The position numbers and the translations under genes are program-made. This document shows, in pieces, positions 26,194 to 34,420 of a stretch of 64,000 nucleotides of DNA (positions within the stretch are counted from its first letter, which is position 1; each line of letters begins with the position of its first letter). This stretch comes from Brachybacterium saurashtrense (lineage in GTDB: Bacteria > Actinomycetota > Actinomycetes > Actinomycetales > Dermabacteraceae), in NCBI RefSeq assembly GCF_003355475.1, contig NZ_CP031356.1, positions 682,001 to 746,000 on the forward strand, given 5' to 3'. The notes under the pieces were generated by a model that was not told the origin of the DNA, ran no database searches, and saw only the letters and a program-made list of their open reading frames with translations.

Positions 26194-27527
26194 GGGATCA
26201 CCGCCTCGATGCAGGTGCCCTGTGCGGGCGGCGAGGTCACCGTCAGCCGTCCCTCGAGCGAGGCGATCCGCCCGGCCAGTCCGGCCAGGCCGCCGCCCGT
26301 GCGCATCTCGGCGCCGCCGCGCCCGCCGTCCGTGATCCGCACTCGGGCATCATCGCCGCTCCGCGCGACCTCCACCCGCACCGACCCGGCGCCGGAGTGC
26401 TTCGCGGCGTTGGTGAGCGACTCCGAGACCACGTAGTAGATGCCGATCTCGACGTGCTCGGGCAACGACATCTCCGGGCACTCGACCGTGGCGGGCAGCG
26501 GGGAGATCGCGGCGAGCTCGGTGAGGGCGGCGGCCAGACCCCGGTCCACGAGGATCGGAGGGGCGATGCCGCGGGAGAGCCGGCGCAGGTCGTCCAGGGT
26601 CAGGCCCAGCTGCTCCCGGGTCTCGCGCAGCACGGTGCGCGCCGCGGAGGGATCCCTCTCGGAGAGGGACTCGACCCGGGCCAGGTCCATGGAGGCGCGC
26701 ACCAGGCGCTGCTGGGGCCCGTCGTGCAGGTCCCGCTCGAGCCGGCGCAGGGCGGCGGATTCCGCGCTGCGGCCCGCCGCCCGCGACTGCTCGGTGCGTG
26801 CCAGACGCTGCTGCTCCTGGTAGCGCGAGCTCAGCAGGCCCCGGGCCACCCCCTGGTGCAGCAGTGTGAGGCCTCGGATCACCGGCCCGAGCGTGAGCAG
26901 GAACAGCAGCCCGACGAGGCACTGCAGGACCATGTCCACCGGGAGGGCGTACGGCTCGGGCACGCCGAGCAGGCCGGAGATCCCGCTGCCCTCTGCAGGC
27001 GGCAGCGTCCGATCCAAAATGAAGGTCGCCACCGGCCCGCCCACCGTGGCCATCGCGCCGACCGTCCAGGCCAGCGCCAGCGGGAAGGTGACCAGCGCCA
27101 GCAGGAAGTTGACCAGCACCCAGAGCGAGTCCATCCAGTTCTGGGGGTCGGTCAGCGGGGTGAGCAGACGGCGGACCCTGCCCGCGCCCGCAGAAGGGCG
27201 GACCGGTGCCGGGGTGGGCAGGTGCGTGCCCAGGATCGCGGGCTGCAGGGCGCGTTCCGCCCTGGCGAAGCCGTGCGCCACGAGCACCCCGGCGACCAGG
27301 ATCGGCAGTCCGATCCAGACGACGACGGTGGAGATGCCCGCGGAGAGCAGCCCGAGGACGAGGGAGAAGCCGACGGCTCCCAGCACCATGGCGAGGAATC
27401 CGTAGGCGAGGAAGCGCCCGATCCGGCCGGCCCATCGGCCGAGGGATCGGGGTTCCGGGGGTGCGGAGGTCTGCGGGGCGGACGGGCTGCGGTCCTCGAG
27501 CGGTTCGGGCAGGGTCACGGTGGTCAT
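26181..27527 (-). CDS. Sensor histidine kinase (HisKA_3, NarL-type partner)
   Basis: A 448-residue membrane sensor kinase. Seen: an N-terminal proline-rich cytoplasmic tail, about four to five hydrophobic helices in two pairs (residues about 40-200) resembling the actinobacterial putative sensor domain PF13796, the phosphorylation motif LERDLHDGPQQRLV, and an HATPase domain with SESLTNAAKHSG and GGGLAGLAGRI. ATG 27527 follows GGAG closely; GTG/ATG codons further upstream at 27602 are possible. It overlaps the response regulator gene by 13 bases. The stimulus is likely membrane-associated because no extracellular sensor domain is visible. Confidence 0.9.
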   Translation of the reverse strand: MTTVTLPEPLEDRSPSAPQTSAPPEPRSLGRWAGRIGRFLAYGFLAMVLGAVGFSLVLGLLSAGISTVVVWIGLPILVAGVLVAHGFARAERALQPAILGTHLPTPAPVRPSAGAGRVRRLLTPLTDPQNWMDSLWVLVNFLLALVTFPLALAWTVGAMATVGGPVATFILDRTLPPAEGSGISGLLGVPEPYALPVDMVLQCLVGLLFLLTLGPVIRGLTLLHQGVARGLLSSRYQEQQRLARTEQSRAAGRSAESAALRRLERDLHDGPQQRLVRASMDLARVESLSERDPSAARTVLRETREQLGLTLDDLRRLSRGIAPPILVDRGLAAALTELAAISPLPATVECPEMSLPEHVEIGIYYVVSESLTNAAKHSGAGSVRVEVARSGDDARVRITDGGRGGAEMRTGGGLAGLAGRIASLEGRLTVTSPPAQGTCIEAVIPCAS

Positions 27528-27605
27528 GTCTCCACTCTGCGGGGGCGGGGTGCCGCCTGCCACCCCGGCACCGGGTCGGTGGATGTCGGGCTGGCCCGAC
27601 ATCTG

Positions 27606-28031
27606 TCACATCGGAGCGGCGCCGTCGCTCTCGCAGATCTCCTTGAGCGTGGCGAGGTCCTCCGCGACCGCGGCGGCGTCCTCGTCGAACTCCGCATCGC
27701 TCATGGTGCCGCGGCGCAGGGTGAACACCACCTCGCAGCGGGACTCGTCCAGCGGCAGCACCCGCAGCGGGTTCAGCACCGACTCCCCGCTCGGGAGAGT
27801 GACCGTGTGGTCCATGACTCCGTGCTCGTTCTCCGGGACGAAGCTGACCAGCACCCGCCCCATCGGCGAGGTCATCGACCACTGCGTGACCTCGCGCTGC
27901 ACCTCGCCGCCTGCCAGGCCGGCGGCCCAGCGGGGGAGGTTCCGCGGGTCGCTCGCGACCTCGTACACGGCACGCCAGGGGCGCTCGATGATGATGTCCA
28001 GGTGGCGCGAGGGGCGGGGGTCGTCGCTCAT
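27606..28031 (-). CDS. SRPBCC-family protein
   Basis: A 141-residue START-like (SRPBCC) protein with a hydrophobic ligand cavity. Seen: N-terminal IIIERPWRAVYEVASDPRNLPRW region typical of polyketide cyclase/AHSA1-type folds, and a terminal helix rich in Ala and Glu. Function is unknown; such proteins bind lipids or aromatic ligands. ATG 28031 overlaps the stop of the epimerase-like gene in ATGA, so the two form an operon under the same promoter, probably repressed by the divergent TetR protein. Confidence 0.82.
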   Translation of the reverse strand: MSDDPRPSRHLDIIIERPWRAVYEVASDPRNLPRWAAGLAGGEVQREVTQWSMTSPMGRVLVSFVPENEHGVMDHTVTLPSGESVLNPLRVLPLDESRCEVVFTLRRGTMSDAEFDEDAAAVAEDLATLKEICESDGAAPM

Positions 28032-29014
28032 GGGCCGACGGTAACAGCCCCGCGCTCCGGCACGCCCCGGTCGCGGCGGCTCTCCTGCGCCGCCTCGACG
28101 GTGGCGGCCACCGCCTGCTTCCAGGACGTGGGGACCAGGCCCTCCTCCTGCTCGAGCACGCCGGGCCGCTGCACGCACGGCCCGTACCAGAGCCCCGCGA
28201 TCCCGTGCAGCTCCCGGGCGAGGGTGTGGACCGGCGCGAGCAGGGCGAGAGCGGCACGGGGGACCGGCACCGGCCGCCGGAGGGGCGCTCCGGCCAGGCG
28301 CGAGACCTCAGCGATCAGCTCCCGCTGGGTGCGGGCCGGGGCCGCCGGGGCGTTCAGCACCGCATCGCCCGTGGCGCCGACGAGCCGCTCGGCGTGCCGC
28401 GCCGCGTGGAGCATGGCGGCGGCGAGGTCCGGGACATGGGTGAGGGTGTGGGGGAGGTTCGCGCGGCCGACGAGCACCGCCCGGCGCCCGGCGAGCAGCG
28501 GCTCCACCACCATCGATGTCGCCACCGCCGCGCCGGTGCCCACGGTGCTCGGGCCGATCAGATCCGAGGCGATGACGCTGAGGGTGCGGGCCCGGTGCTG
28601 CCGGCGCCGGTCGAGCAGCTGCACCCGCACCCGTCCCTTCTCGTCGCGCGGCGAGGGCGCGTCGGACTCCGCCTGCGAGGCCGCGCCGCCCTGGAAGGCG
28701 TAAAGCGACTCCGGGAACACCACCGGGATGTCGCGCGCCGCGGCGGCGTCGAGCACGGCGAGCTCGCGGGGAGGGAGCTGCGCGCGCCACAGTCGCGCGT
28801 CGTAGGGGGCGTGGAACGTGGCCATGACGGCGTCGGCCCCCTCGAGCGCCGCGCCGAGCGCCGCCCGGTCGAGCACGTCGCCCGCGACGCGGTGGACGCC
28901 GGGGGACTCCTCCCTCGGGGTGCGGCGCAGCACGGTGACGGTGTCGCCGTCCGCGAGCGCCCGCTCGCTCAGCGCGCGGCCGATCTGTCCTTCGCCGATG
29001 ACGAGGTGATGCAT
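28028..29014 (-). CDS. NAD(P)-dependent epimerase/dehydratase-like protein
   Basis: A 328-residue short-chain dehydrogenase-fold protein of the extended (epimerase) type. Seen: N-terminal nucleotide-binding motif HLVIGEGQIGRAL (GxGxxG), VLRRTP, GDVLDRAALGAALEGADAV, and a later ESLYAFQGG; no classical YxxxK pair is obvious, so it may be a non-catalytic or atypical oxidoreductase. GGGAGG lies 5 bases before ATG 29014. It is divergent from the TetR gene, with repeated operator-like sites between, and is followed by the coupled SRPBCC gene. Confidence 0.8.
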   Translation of the reverse strand: MHHLVIGEGQIGRALSERALADGDTVTVLRRTPREESPGVHRVAGDVLDRAALGAALEGADAVMATFHAPYDARLWRAQLPPRELAVLDAAAARDIPVVFPESLYAFQGGAASQAESDAPSPRDEKGRVRVQLLDRRRQHRARTLSVIASDLIGPSTVGTGAAVATSMVVEPLLAGRRAVLVGRANLPHTLTHVPDLAAAMLHAARHAERLVGATGDAVLNAPAAPARTQRELIAEVSRLAGAPLRRPVPVPRAALALLAPVHTLARELHGIAGLWYGPCVQRPGVLEQEEGLVPTSWKQAVAATVEAAQESRRDRGVPERGAVTVGP

Positions 29015-29031
29015 CAGGACCTCCCATATGT

Positions 29032-29099
29032 GAGCACTGCTCTCTGTTCTGTCGAGAACAGTGAACACTGCTCTCGGTTTTCCGTCAAGAGCGGTGCTC
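29032..29099. promoter_or_regulatory. Cluster of operator-like repeats between TetR and the epimerase gene
   Basis: Three copies of a near-palindrome: GAGCACTGCTC (29032-29042), GAACACTGCTC (29063-29073) and GAGCGGTGCTC (29089-29099). Between the first two lies another inverted repeat, CTGTTCT/AGAACAG (29044-29061), and CAGTG-AA-CACTG spans 29059-29070. The cluster fills the gap between two divergent genes, one a TetR regulator, so it is a likely operator for both promoters. Confidence 0.6.
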
Positions 29100-29123
29100 T
29101 CGGAATGTGGCAGGATGCGGTCC

Positions 29124-29831
29124 ATGCCCTCCGACCCCACGCCCCGCGCCCTCGCGAGGGAGCGCACCATGGCCCGCATCGTCGAGCTCGGGAACGGCCA
29201 GCTGCGCGACAGCGGCGTCGCGGGGCTCAGCGTGCGCGAGATCGCCCGCGGCCTCGGCATGGTCTCCTCGGCGATCTACCGCTACGTGGCCAGCCGCGAC
29301 GAGCTGCTCACCCTGCTGATCGTCGACGCCTACGAGGACCTCGCGGCGGCGGTGGAGGCTGCGCTCGCCGGTGCGGGGGAGGCACCCCGGGCGCGCTTCC
29401 TCGCCCTCGGCAGCGCGATGTCGCGCTGGGCGCTCACCCAGCCCGAGCGCTGGACCCTCCTCTACGGCACCCCGGTCCCCGGCTACGCCGCGCCCGCGGA
29501 GACCACCAACGCCCCCGGCACGCGCGTCATGCGTGCGGTGCTCGCGATCGCGGCCGACGGGGCTCGCGCGACGGAGGGGCCGGGCACCCCTGCGCTCGCC
29601 CAGTCCGTCACGTCGCTGCTGGACGAGCACCTCGCCGAGTTCGGCGTCGAGGCCGACCCGGCGACCGCAGCGCGCGCGGTGACGGCGTGGTCCGGGCTCG
29701 TCGGCGTGATCAGCGCGCATGTGACCGGCCAGCTCGGGCCCGACGCCGTCGCGCTCGGCGAGGACCTCCTGCGTCCGCAGATCGAGGTGCTCGCCGAGCT
29801 CATCGCACCGCTGTGCATTGCACCGCGCTGA
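29124..29831 (+). CDS. TetR-family transcriptional regulator
   Basis: A 235-residue one-component repressor. Seen: an N-terminal helix-turn-helix with LSVREIARGLGMVSSAIYRY followed by VASRDELLTLLI, then an Ala-rich helical ligand domain (TetR_C-type, with WTLLYGTPVPGY characteristic of the subgroup with WHG-like C-terminal domains). ATG 29124 has CAGGAT 7 bases upstream and fits a leaderless transcript; ATG 29115 is an alternative. It probably represses itself and the divergent epimerase-SRPBCC operon through the repeated sites at 29032-29099. The ligand is unknown. Confidence 0.9.
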   Translation: MPSDPTPRALARERTMARIVELGNGQLRDSGVAGLSVREIARGLGMVSSAIYRYVASRDELLTLLIVDAYEDLAAAVEAALAGAGEAPRARFLALGSAMSRWALTQPERWTLLYGTPVPGYAAPAETTNAPGTRVMRAVLAIAADGARATEGPGTPALAQSVTSLLDEHLAEFGVEADPATAARAVTAWSGLVGVISAHVTGQLGPDAVALGEDLLRPQIEVLAELIAPLCIAPR

Positions 29832-29852
29832 GCTGCCGGCGGCCGCCCGAGC

Positions 29853-30416
29853 TCAGCACAGGTGGTGCTGGGCCTGCCCCGCGATGTCGCCGAGCAGGTC
29901 CTCCGCGGCGGCGAGGCGCGGCGCGATGCGCGCCCGCACCCGGCGCGTCACCGGGACATGGCTGAGCGCCCCGGCGGCCCAGGCGGCGAGGCCCAGCGCG
30001 CCGAACAGGACCGAGGCCGGCCCGATCGTCGGCTCCATCGTGAACATCGACAGCGCCAGGAACACCGCCCCGAGGACGCCCAGCGCGCCCGCGAGGGTCG
30101 CGGGGAGGACCCGGGTGGAACGGTCCAGGCGAGCGATCTCCGCGAGCGACGTCTCGGCGGCGTGCTGCAGCTCCTGCACCACGGGCCGGCTGTGGAGCCG
30201 ACGGTCCCGCGCCATGTCGAGGGTCACCGAGCGGGCGCGGAACGCCGGCAGGAGCGGCAGCGGGCGCAGCGGCGGACGCTCGCTCACCGACCGCACGCTC
30301 CAGCCGAACCCGGCATAGGCATCGCGGTACAGCTGTTCGAGCGGCTTCGGCGCACGGACCGTCGTGTGCTCCTGGACGGTGGTCCGGGGCAGGGCGGGGG
30401 TGGGCGTCTCGGTCAT
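29853..30416 (-). CDS. Two-helix membrane protein, unknown function
   Basis: A 187-residue protein with a cytoplasmic N-terminal half and a pair of transmembrane helices (VLPATLAGALGVLGAVFLAL and a second near VLFGALGLAAWAAGAL, about residues 105-150), then a basic C-terminal tail. I do not recognise a family. AGAGGAG lies 7-8 bases before ATG 30416. It is divergent from a histidine kinase gene; the 234 bases between (30417-30650) hold no gene I can support, only GC-rich sequence where both promoters should lie. The link with the two-component system is inference from position. Confidence 0.7.
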   Translation of the reverse strand: MTETPTPALPRTTVQEHTTVRAPKPLEQLYRDAYAGFGWSVRSVSERPPLRPLPLLPAFRARSVTLDMARDRRLHSRPVVQELQHAAETSLAEIARLDRSTRVLPATLAGALGVLGAVFLALSMFTMEPTIGPASVLFGALGLAAWAAGALSHVPVTRRVRARIAPRLAAAEDLLGDIAGQAQHHLC

Positions 30417-30650
30417 CGGGGTTCTCCTCTGGTCAGGTCCACGGGGGTGGGCGGTCGAGCGGATGGATGACTCGATCCTGCGCGGCGTCGCACCCCCGGC
30501 GCATCGCCGTGCCGCACGGAGGCTCCTGCTCCGGATGCAGTACGCCGGCCGCGCCGGACGGTGGATGACCCGCCCGGAGCGATCTGGAAGAGTCGTGCCC
30601 GCGACCGCCGTGCCGGGCGGCGCGCTCGAGAGGCCGGGAGGCGGTGGGAC

Positions 30651-31853
30651 GTGAGCGGGACCGAGGGACGGAGTCCGGGGGTCCTGGGCGACCTGAGGGC
30701 GGAGCTGCCCGGAATCCTCGCCGTGGCCGCACAGGTGGTGATCGTCCTCGCCGTCGGCGTCGGAGTCGTCGACCTCGCCGTCACCGGCGCCGCGGCGCTC
30801 GGGTATCTCGGGCCGGCCTGCGTGCTCGCCGGGACGCTGCTCACGAGGCATCGGCCCCTCCTCGGGCTCGCGCTCCTCGCCGCGGGGCCGATGTTCGCCT
30901 GGCTGAGTGCCGCGACGCCCGTGGTGACCTGGTCGGCCGTGTGCTTCGCCGCGTTCGCCCTCACGGTGCGGGGGATGCCGGGGCTGCTCGCGGGCGGTGT
31001 CCTCGGACTGTCGAATCTGCTGTTCGCCGGGCTCACGGCGGGGACGATCGACGTGAGGGTGGACTCCAGCGCCTCGATCTTCGCCGCGGCGGCGGCAGTC
31101 GGGGCGGCGATGGGCAGTGCGGTGCGCGGCACGCACCTGTACCGGCAGGAGGTCGAGGCGCGGATCCGTGATGCCGATCGGGCGCGGCTCCTCGCGGTCG
31201 AGCACGGGGTCGCGACGGAGCGCCTGCGCATCGCCCGTGACCTCCACGACAGCATCGGCCATCAGATCGCGGTGGTGAACATGCATCTCGGGGCGGCCGA
31301 GGTGCATCTGAGCGGGGACCCGATGGTCGTGAGCGAGGATCTCGCCGCGGCGCGGACCGGGGTCCAGGAGGTGCTCCGCGAGACGCAGCAGACGCTCCGC
31401 GTGCTCCGCTCCGGCGACCGGACGGAGAACGCAGGGTCCGTGCCGGGAGCGGAGCGGATCGCCGATCTCGTCGCTTCCGCGCGGGACGCCGGCATGGAGA
31501 TCGACGCCTCGCTGGGCCGGATCGACGACCGTCTCCCACTGCAGGCGGGCATCGCCGCTTACCGCATCGCCCAGGAGGCGCTGACGAACGCGCACACCCA
31601 CGGCGCAGGCCCCGTCCGCCTGGTCGCCGTGCAGGACGAGGAGGGGAACGTGACGATCGACGTGACGAACAGGCGGCGCGCCGACGGGACCGCCGCGCGC
31701 CCGGGCAGGGGAGGGCACGGCATCATCGGCATGAAGGAGCGCGCCGCGCTCGTCGGAGGGGCCGTCGAGACGATGGCGGACGGGGAGATGTTCCACCTGC
31801 ACTCCGTCCTCCCCGCGGACGAGCTGCCGCGGACAGGGAGGAGCCGTCCATGA
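30651..31853 (+). CDS. Sensor histidine kinase (NarL-type, HisKA_3)
   Basis: A 400-residue membrane sensor kinase. Seen: four to five hydrophobic helices over residues about 15-150 with little extracellular sequence, the phosphorylation motif IARDLHDSIGHQIAV, and a C-terminal HATPase domain with AQEALTNAHTHG and GGHGIIGMKERA. GTG 30651 follows GGAGG at 30637-30641. The stop overlaps the response regulator start in ATGA. The arrangement resembles the DesK/LiaS group that senses membrane state, but the signal is unknown. Confidence 0.9.
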   Translation: MSGTEGRSPGVLGDLRAELPGILAVAAQVVIVLAVGVGVVDLAVTGAAALGYLGPACVLAGTLLTRHRPLLGLALLAAGPMFAWLSAATPVVTWSAVCFAAFALTVRGMPGLLAGGVLGLSNLLFAGLTAGTIDVRVDSSASIFAAAAAVGAAMGSAVRGTHLYRQEVEARIRDADRARLLAVEHGVATERLRIARDLHDSIGHQIAVVNMHLGAAEVHLSGDPMVVSEDLAAARTGVQEVLRETQQTLRVLRSGDRTENAGSVPGAERIADLVASARDAGMEIDASLGRIDDRLPLQAGIAAYRIAQEALTNAHTHGAGPVRLVAVQDEEGNVTIDVTNRRRADGTAARPGRGGHGIIGMKERAALVGGAVETMADGEMFHLHSVLPADELPRTGRSRP

Positions 31854-32509
31854 TCCGAGTGCTGCTGGTCGATGACCAGGAGATCCTCCGCGCAGGCCTG
31901 CGCACCATCCTCGAGGCGCAGCCGCAGCTCACGGTGGTCGGCGAGGCCGGTGACGGCGCGGCCGCGCTGCGCCGGCTCAAGACGGTCGCTGCAGACGTCG
32001 TGCTGATGGACCTCGACATGCCCGGCATGGGGGGCGTCGAGGCGACGCGGCGCCTGCGCGAGAGGCACGGCGCGGACGATCCGCGGATCCTCGTCCTGAC
32101 CACCTTCGACCAGGACGAGAACGTGCTCGCCGCGCTGCGCGCCGGGGCCGACGGCTTCCTCGGCAAGGGAGCGGGCCCCGCCGAGATCACGCAGGGCATC
32201 CTCCGCGTCGCCGAGGGCGGGCGGGCGCTGTCGCCGTCCGCCGTCGAAGCGCTCGTCGTCCATGCCTCCGCGCCGCGCGCCCTCGAGCCCGACGAGACGA
32301 CCGTCGCCCTGTTCACGGAGCTCACTCCCCGGGAGCGGGACGTCGTCGCCGCGATCGTCGAGGGCCACGACAACGCGGAGATCGGGCGGCGCCTGTTCAT
32401 CTCGCCGTTCACGGTGAAGACGCACGCCCACCGCGCCATGATGAAGGTCTCGGCGCGGGACCGGGCGCAGCTCGTCTCCCTCGCGCTGCGCGCCGGTTTC
32501 CTCCCCTGA
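31850..32509 (+). CDS. NarL/LuxR-family response regulator
   Basis: A 219-residue response regulator paired with the kinase upstream. Seen: receiver domain LLVDDQEILRAGL, phosphoacceptor Asp in VVLMDLDMPGM (about residue 54), LTTFDQDENV, the Lys in FLGKGAGP, and a LuxR-type helix-turn-helix with LTPRERDVVAAIVEG and ISPFTVKTHAHRAMMK. ATG 31850 overlaps the kinase stop. Downstream are two tiny overlapping reading frames and a dehydrogenase gene that might be part of the regulon. Confidence 0.93.
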   Translation: MIRVLLVDDQEILRAGLRTILEAQPQLTVVGEAGDGAAALRRLKTVAADVVLMDLDMPGMGGVEATRRLRERHGADDPRILVLTTFDQDENVLAALRAGADGFLGKGAGPAEITQGILRVAEGGRALSPSAVEALVVHASAPRALEPDETTVALFTELTPRERDVVAAIVEGHDNAEIGRRLFISPFTVKTHAHRAMMKVSARDRAQLVSLALRAGFLP

Positions 32510-32661
32510 CAGGTCTGCCGGAGCGGCAGGTCTGATGCAGCGGCAGTAGAGCAGACGCGTCCCCGGGACGATGCCTCTCCCGCCGCGGCCCGCGAGCCTG
32601 GAGAGGTCATGCACGGTGCCGGCGGCACCGGCCCGTGCCCGTCCCAGGGAAGAAGCCCACC

Positions 32662-32778
32662 ATGCTGGTCGCCGTCATCGATATCGCACTGAGGACCGCG
32701 ATCGCCGTGCTCGCGCTCGCCGGGCTCCTCGGCCTCGACACCCTCGCCTCGTCCCTCCGCCGGCAGTGGCGGCGATGA
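32662..32778 (+). CDS. Possible 38-residue single-helix membrane micro-protein
   Basis: A short frame, ATG 32662 to TGA 32776-32778, that encodes a hydrophobic helix (IALRTAIAVLALAGLLGLDT, residues about 8-27) followed by a basic tail ending RRQWRR. A weak AGGGAAG lies about 14 bases upstream. Its stop overlaps the next small frame in ATGA, the same coupling used by real gene pairs in this window. No homologue is known to me, and chance cannot be excluded at this length. It follows a two-component operon by about 150 bases. Confidence 0.4.
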   Translation: MLVAVIDIALRTAIAVLALAGLLGLDTLASSLRRQWRR

Positions 32779-32993
32779 CGACCTGGGCGCGCCTGGCGGG
32801 AGCGGGGCTGATCGGGATGCACATCCTCCGCCGGAGGGGCGCGAGCAGGACGGGTACTCCGTTCGCAGTAGGTGCCGCGCCCCCGCAGGACGATGTGGCA
32901 GGCGGCGTGCTCGGCCAGGATGAGCCCAGGCCGCGCGGCGATCGACGCCCCGGCATCAGCCCCGCTGCACCCACTCGAAGGAGCACCCCATGA
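32775..32993 (+). CDS. Possible 72-residue small protein between the regulator and dehydrogenase genes
   Basis: A small frame beginning MTTWARLAGAGLIGMHILRR, a short hydrophobic start followed by a polar, Pro/Arg-rich tail. It starts inside the previous micro-ORF (ATGA) and stops inside the start of the dehydrogenase gene (ATGA at 32990-32993), giving three linked frames. The tail has the composition of GC-rich noncoding sequence, so only the first 25 residues look protein-like. It may act as a leader that couples ribosomes to the dehydrogenase gene, or be fortuitous. Confidence 0.35.
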   Translation: MTTWARLAGAGLIGMHILRRRGASRTGTPFAVGAAPPQDDVAGGVLGQDEPRPRGDRRPGISPAAPTRRSTP

Positions 32994-34006
32994 GATCAGT
33001 CCATGTCACCGGACAGGGCACCGCCGACTGGGTCGAGGTCGACCTGCCGCCGACGGGCCCGCGCGACGTCCTCCTGAGGATCAGGGCGTGCGGCATCTGC
33101 GGCTCCGACGCGCTGTACACCCGCGTGGGCGGGATCCCGCCCCGGCAGGGCGCCACCCCGCTCGGGCACGAGCCGGCCGCCGAGGTGGTCGAGGTGGGGG
33201 AGGAGACCTCCGGGGTCGAGGTGGGCGACCACGTCGTCGTCGACACGATGGCTTTCGCCGACGGGCTGCTCGGCTCCGGCGGTGCACAGGGGGCGCTCAC
33301 CGAGCTCGTGCTCGTCCGCGACCATGTGCCGGGCAGGCAGCTGCGCGTCATCCCGAAGGACATCCCGTGGCACGTGGCGGCGCTGAACGAGCCGATGGCC
33401 GTCGCGCACCACGCCGTGAACAGGTCCGGCGCGGCGCCCGGGCAGCGCGCCGTCGTCTTCGGCGCCGGCCCCATCGGGCTCGGCGCCACCCTCAGCCTGC
33501 AGGCCAAGGGCGTCGAGCACGTGGTCGTCGTGGACGTCCAGGAGCGCCGCCTCGAGGTCGCGCGGGAGATCGGCGCGGACGCGGTCATCAACTCCGCCGA
33601 GGAGGACGTGATCGCACGGCTCCTCGCCCTGCACGGCGCGGCGACCGATGCGCTCGGGCACCCGGGACGTGCAGGCAGCGATGTGTACATCGACGCCGCC
33701 GGAGCCCCGGCCGTGCTCCGCACGGCGCTCGCCGCCGCGAAGCACCGCGCCGTCCTCACCATCCCGGCGGTGCATGCAGCGCCGGTGGACATCGACTTCG
33801 GTGCGCTCCTCGCGACCGAGATCGACATCCGCACCTCGATGGGCTACCCGACGGAGATCTTCGAGGTCACCGACGCGATCATCGAGAACTCCGAGAAGTA
33901 CGCGAAGATCGTCAGCCACACGTTCCCCGCCGACCAGGCGCTCGAGGCCCTCGAACTCGCCGCGACTCCCGGCGGGGCGGACAAGGTCGTCGTCGTCTTC
34001 GACTGA
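32990..34006 (+). CDS. Zinc-type medium-chain alcohol dehydrogenase family protein
   Basis: A 338-residue NAD(P)-dependent medium-chain dehydrogenase. Seen: catalytic zinc ligand region RACGICGSDALYTR, GHEPAAEV (Glu and His), the Rossmann motif VVFGAGPIGLGATLSLQ and the acidic residue in VVVVDVQERR. The loop that usually carries four Cys for the structural zinc is absent (VVVDTMAFADGLLGSGG in its place), placing it with subgroups lacking that site. AAGGAG about 10 bases upstream of ATG 32990 is a good ribosome-binding site. Substrate is unknown; polyol or threonine dehydrogenase-like is possible. Confidence 0.87.
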   Translation: MRSVHVTGQGTADWVEVDLPPTGPRDVLLRIRACGICGSDALYTRVGGIPPRQGATPLGHEPAAEVVEVGEETSGVEVGDHVVVDTMAFADGLLGSGGAQGALTELVLVRDHVPGRQLRVIPKDIPWHVAALNEPMAVAHHAVNRSGAAPGQRAVVFGAGPIGLGATLSLQAKGVEHVVVVDVQERRLEVAREIGADAVINSAEEDVIARLLALHGAATDALGHPGRAGSDVYIDAAGAPAVLRTALAAAKHRAVLTIPAVHAAPVDIDFGALLATEIDIRTSMGYPTEIFEVTDAIIENSEKYAKIVSHTFPADQALEALELAATPGGADKVVVVFD

Positions 34007-34025
34007 CGAGGCAGGGGCGGGCGCC

Positions 34026-34364
34026 TCACCGCACCGCTCTGAGCGGCCGCCCGGTCTCTGCGCGATCGAGCGCGCGCAGCGCTTCCCGTGCCACTGCGGA
34101 GAGCGTCGGGGGCTCGCACACGCGGGCACCGTCGCCGTCGGGAGCGACGACGACCCAGCGCGGCGCGCCTCGTCGGCGCATCCGGCCGATCTCGATGCCG
34201 GCGCCGCCCGCCAGCGGGATCACGAGCGCCCCGCTCGGCCCGGCGACGAGCCGTCCCGCGAGCGCGGGCCGACGCTCGAGCAGCAGTGCACGGAGGCGTT
34301 CGCGCTCGCCGAGGGCGGTGCCGCCCGAAGAAGGGTGCGCGAGGATCGAACCCGAGGAAGACAT
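34026..34364 (-). CDS. Small soluble protein, unknown function
   Basis: A 112-residue protein with an Arg-rich helix (RERLRALLLERRPALAGRL) and a mixed region with APRWVVVAPDGDGARVCEPP. No family recognised. TACCGT at 34371-34376 lies 6 bases before ATG 34364, a leaderless arrangement, which supports its being a real gene. It sits convergent to the dehydrogenase gene with about 19 bases between stops. Confidence 0.55.
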   Translation of the reverse strand: MSSSGSILAHPSSGGTALGERERLRALLLERRPALAGRLVAGPSGALVIPLAGGAGIEIGRMRRRGAPRWVVVAPDGDGARVCEPPTLSAVAREALRALDRAETGRPLRAVR

Positions 34365-34370
34365 GCTCCG

Positions 34371-34376
34371 ACGGTA
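34371..34376 (-). promoter_or_regulatory. Probable leaderless -10 for the 112-residue protein
   Basis: TACCGT on the minus strand, then 6 bases, then ATG 34364. No ribosome-binding site is visible. Confidence 0.4.
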
Positions 34377-34420
34377 GGGGCGGGGTGCGACAGGCGAGCG
34401 GAGCGAGGCCCGTGCCTCGT

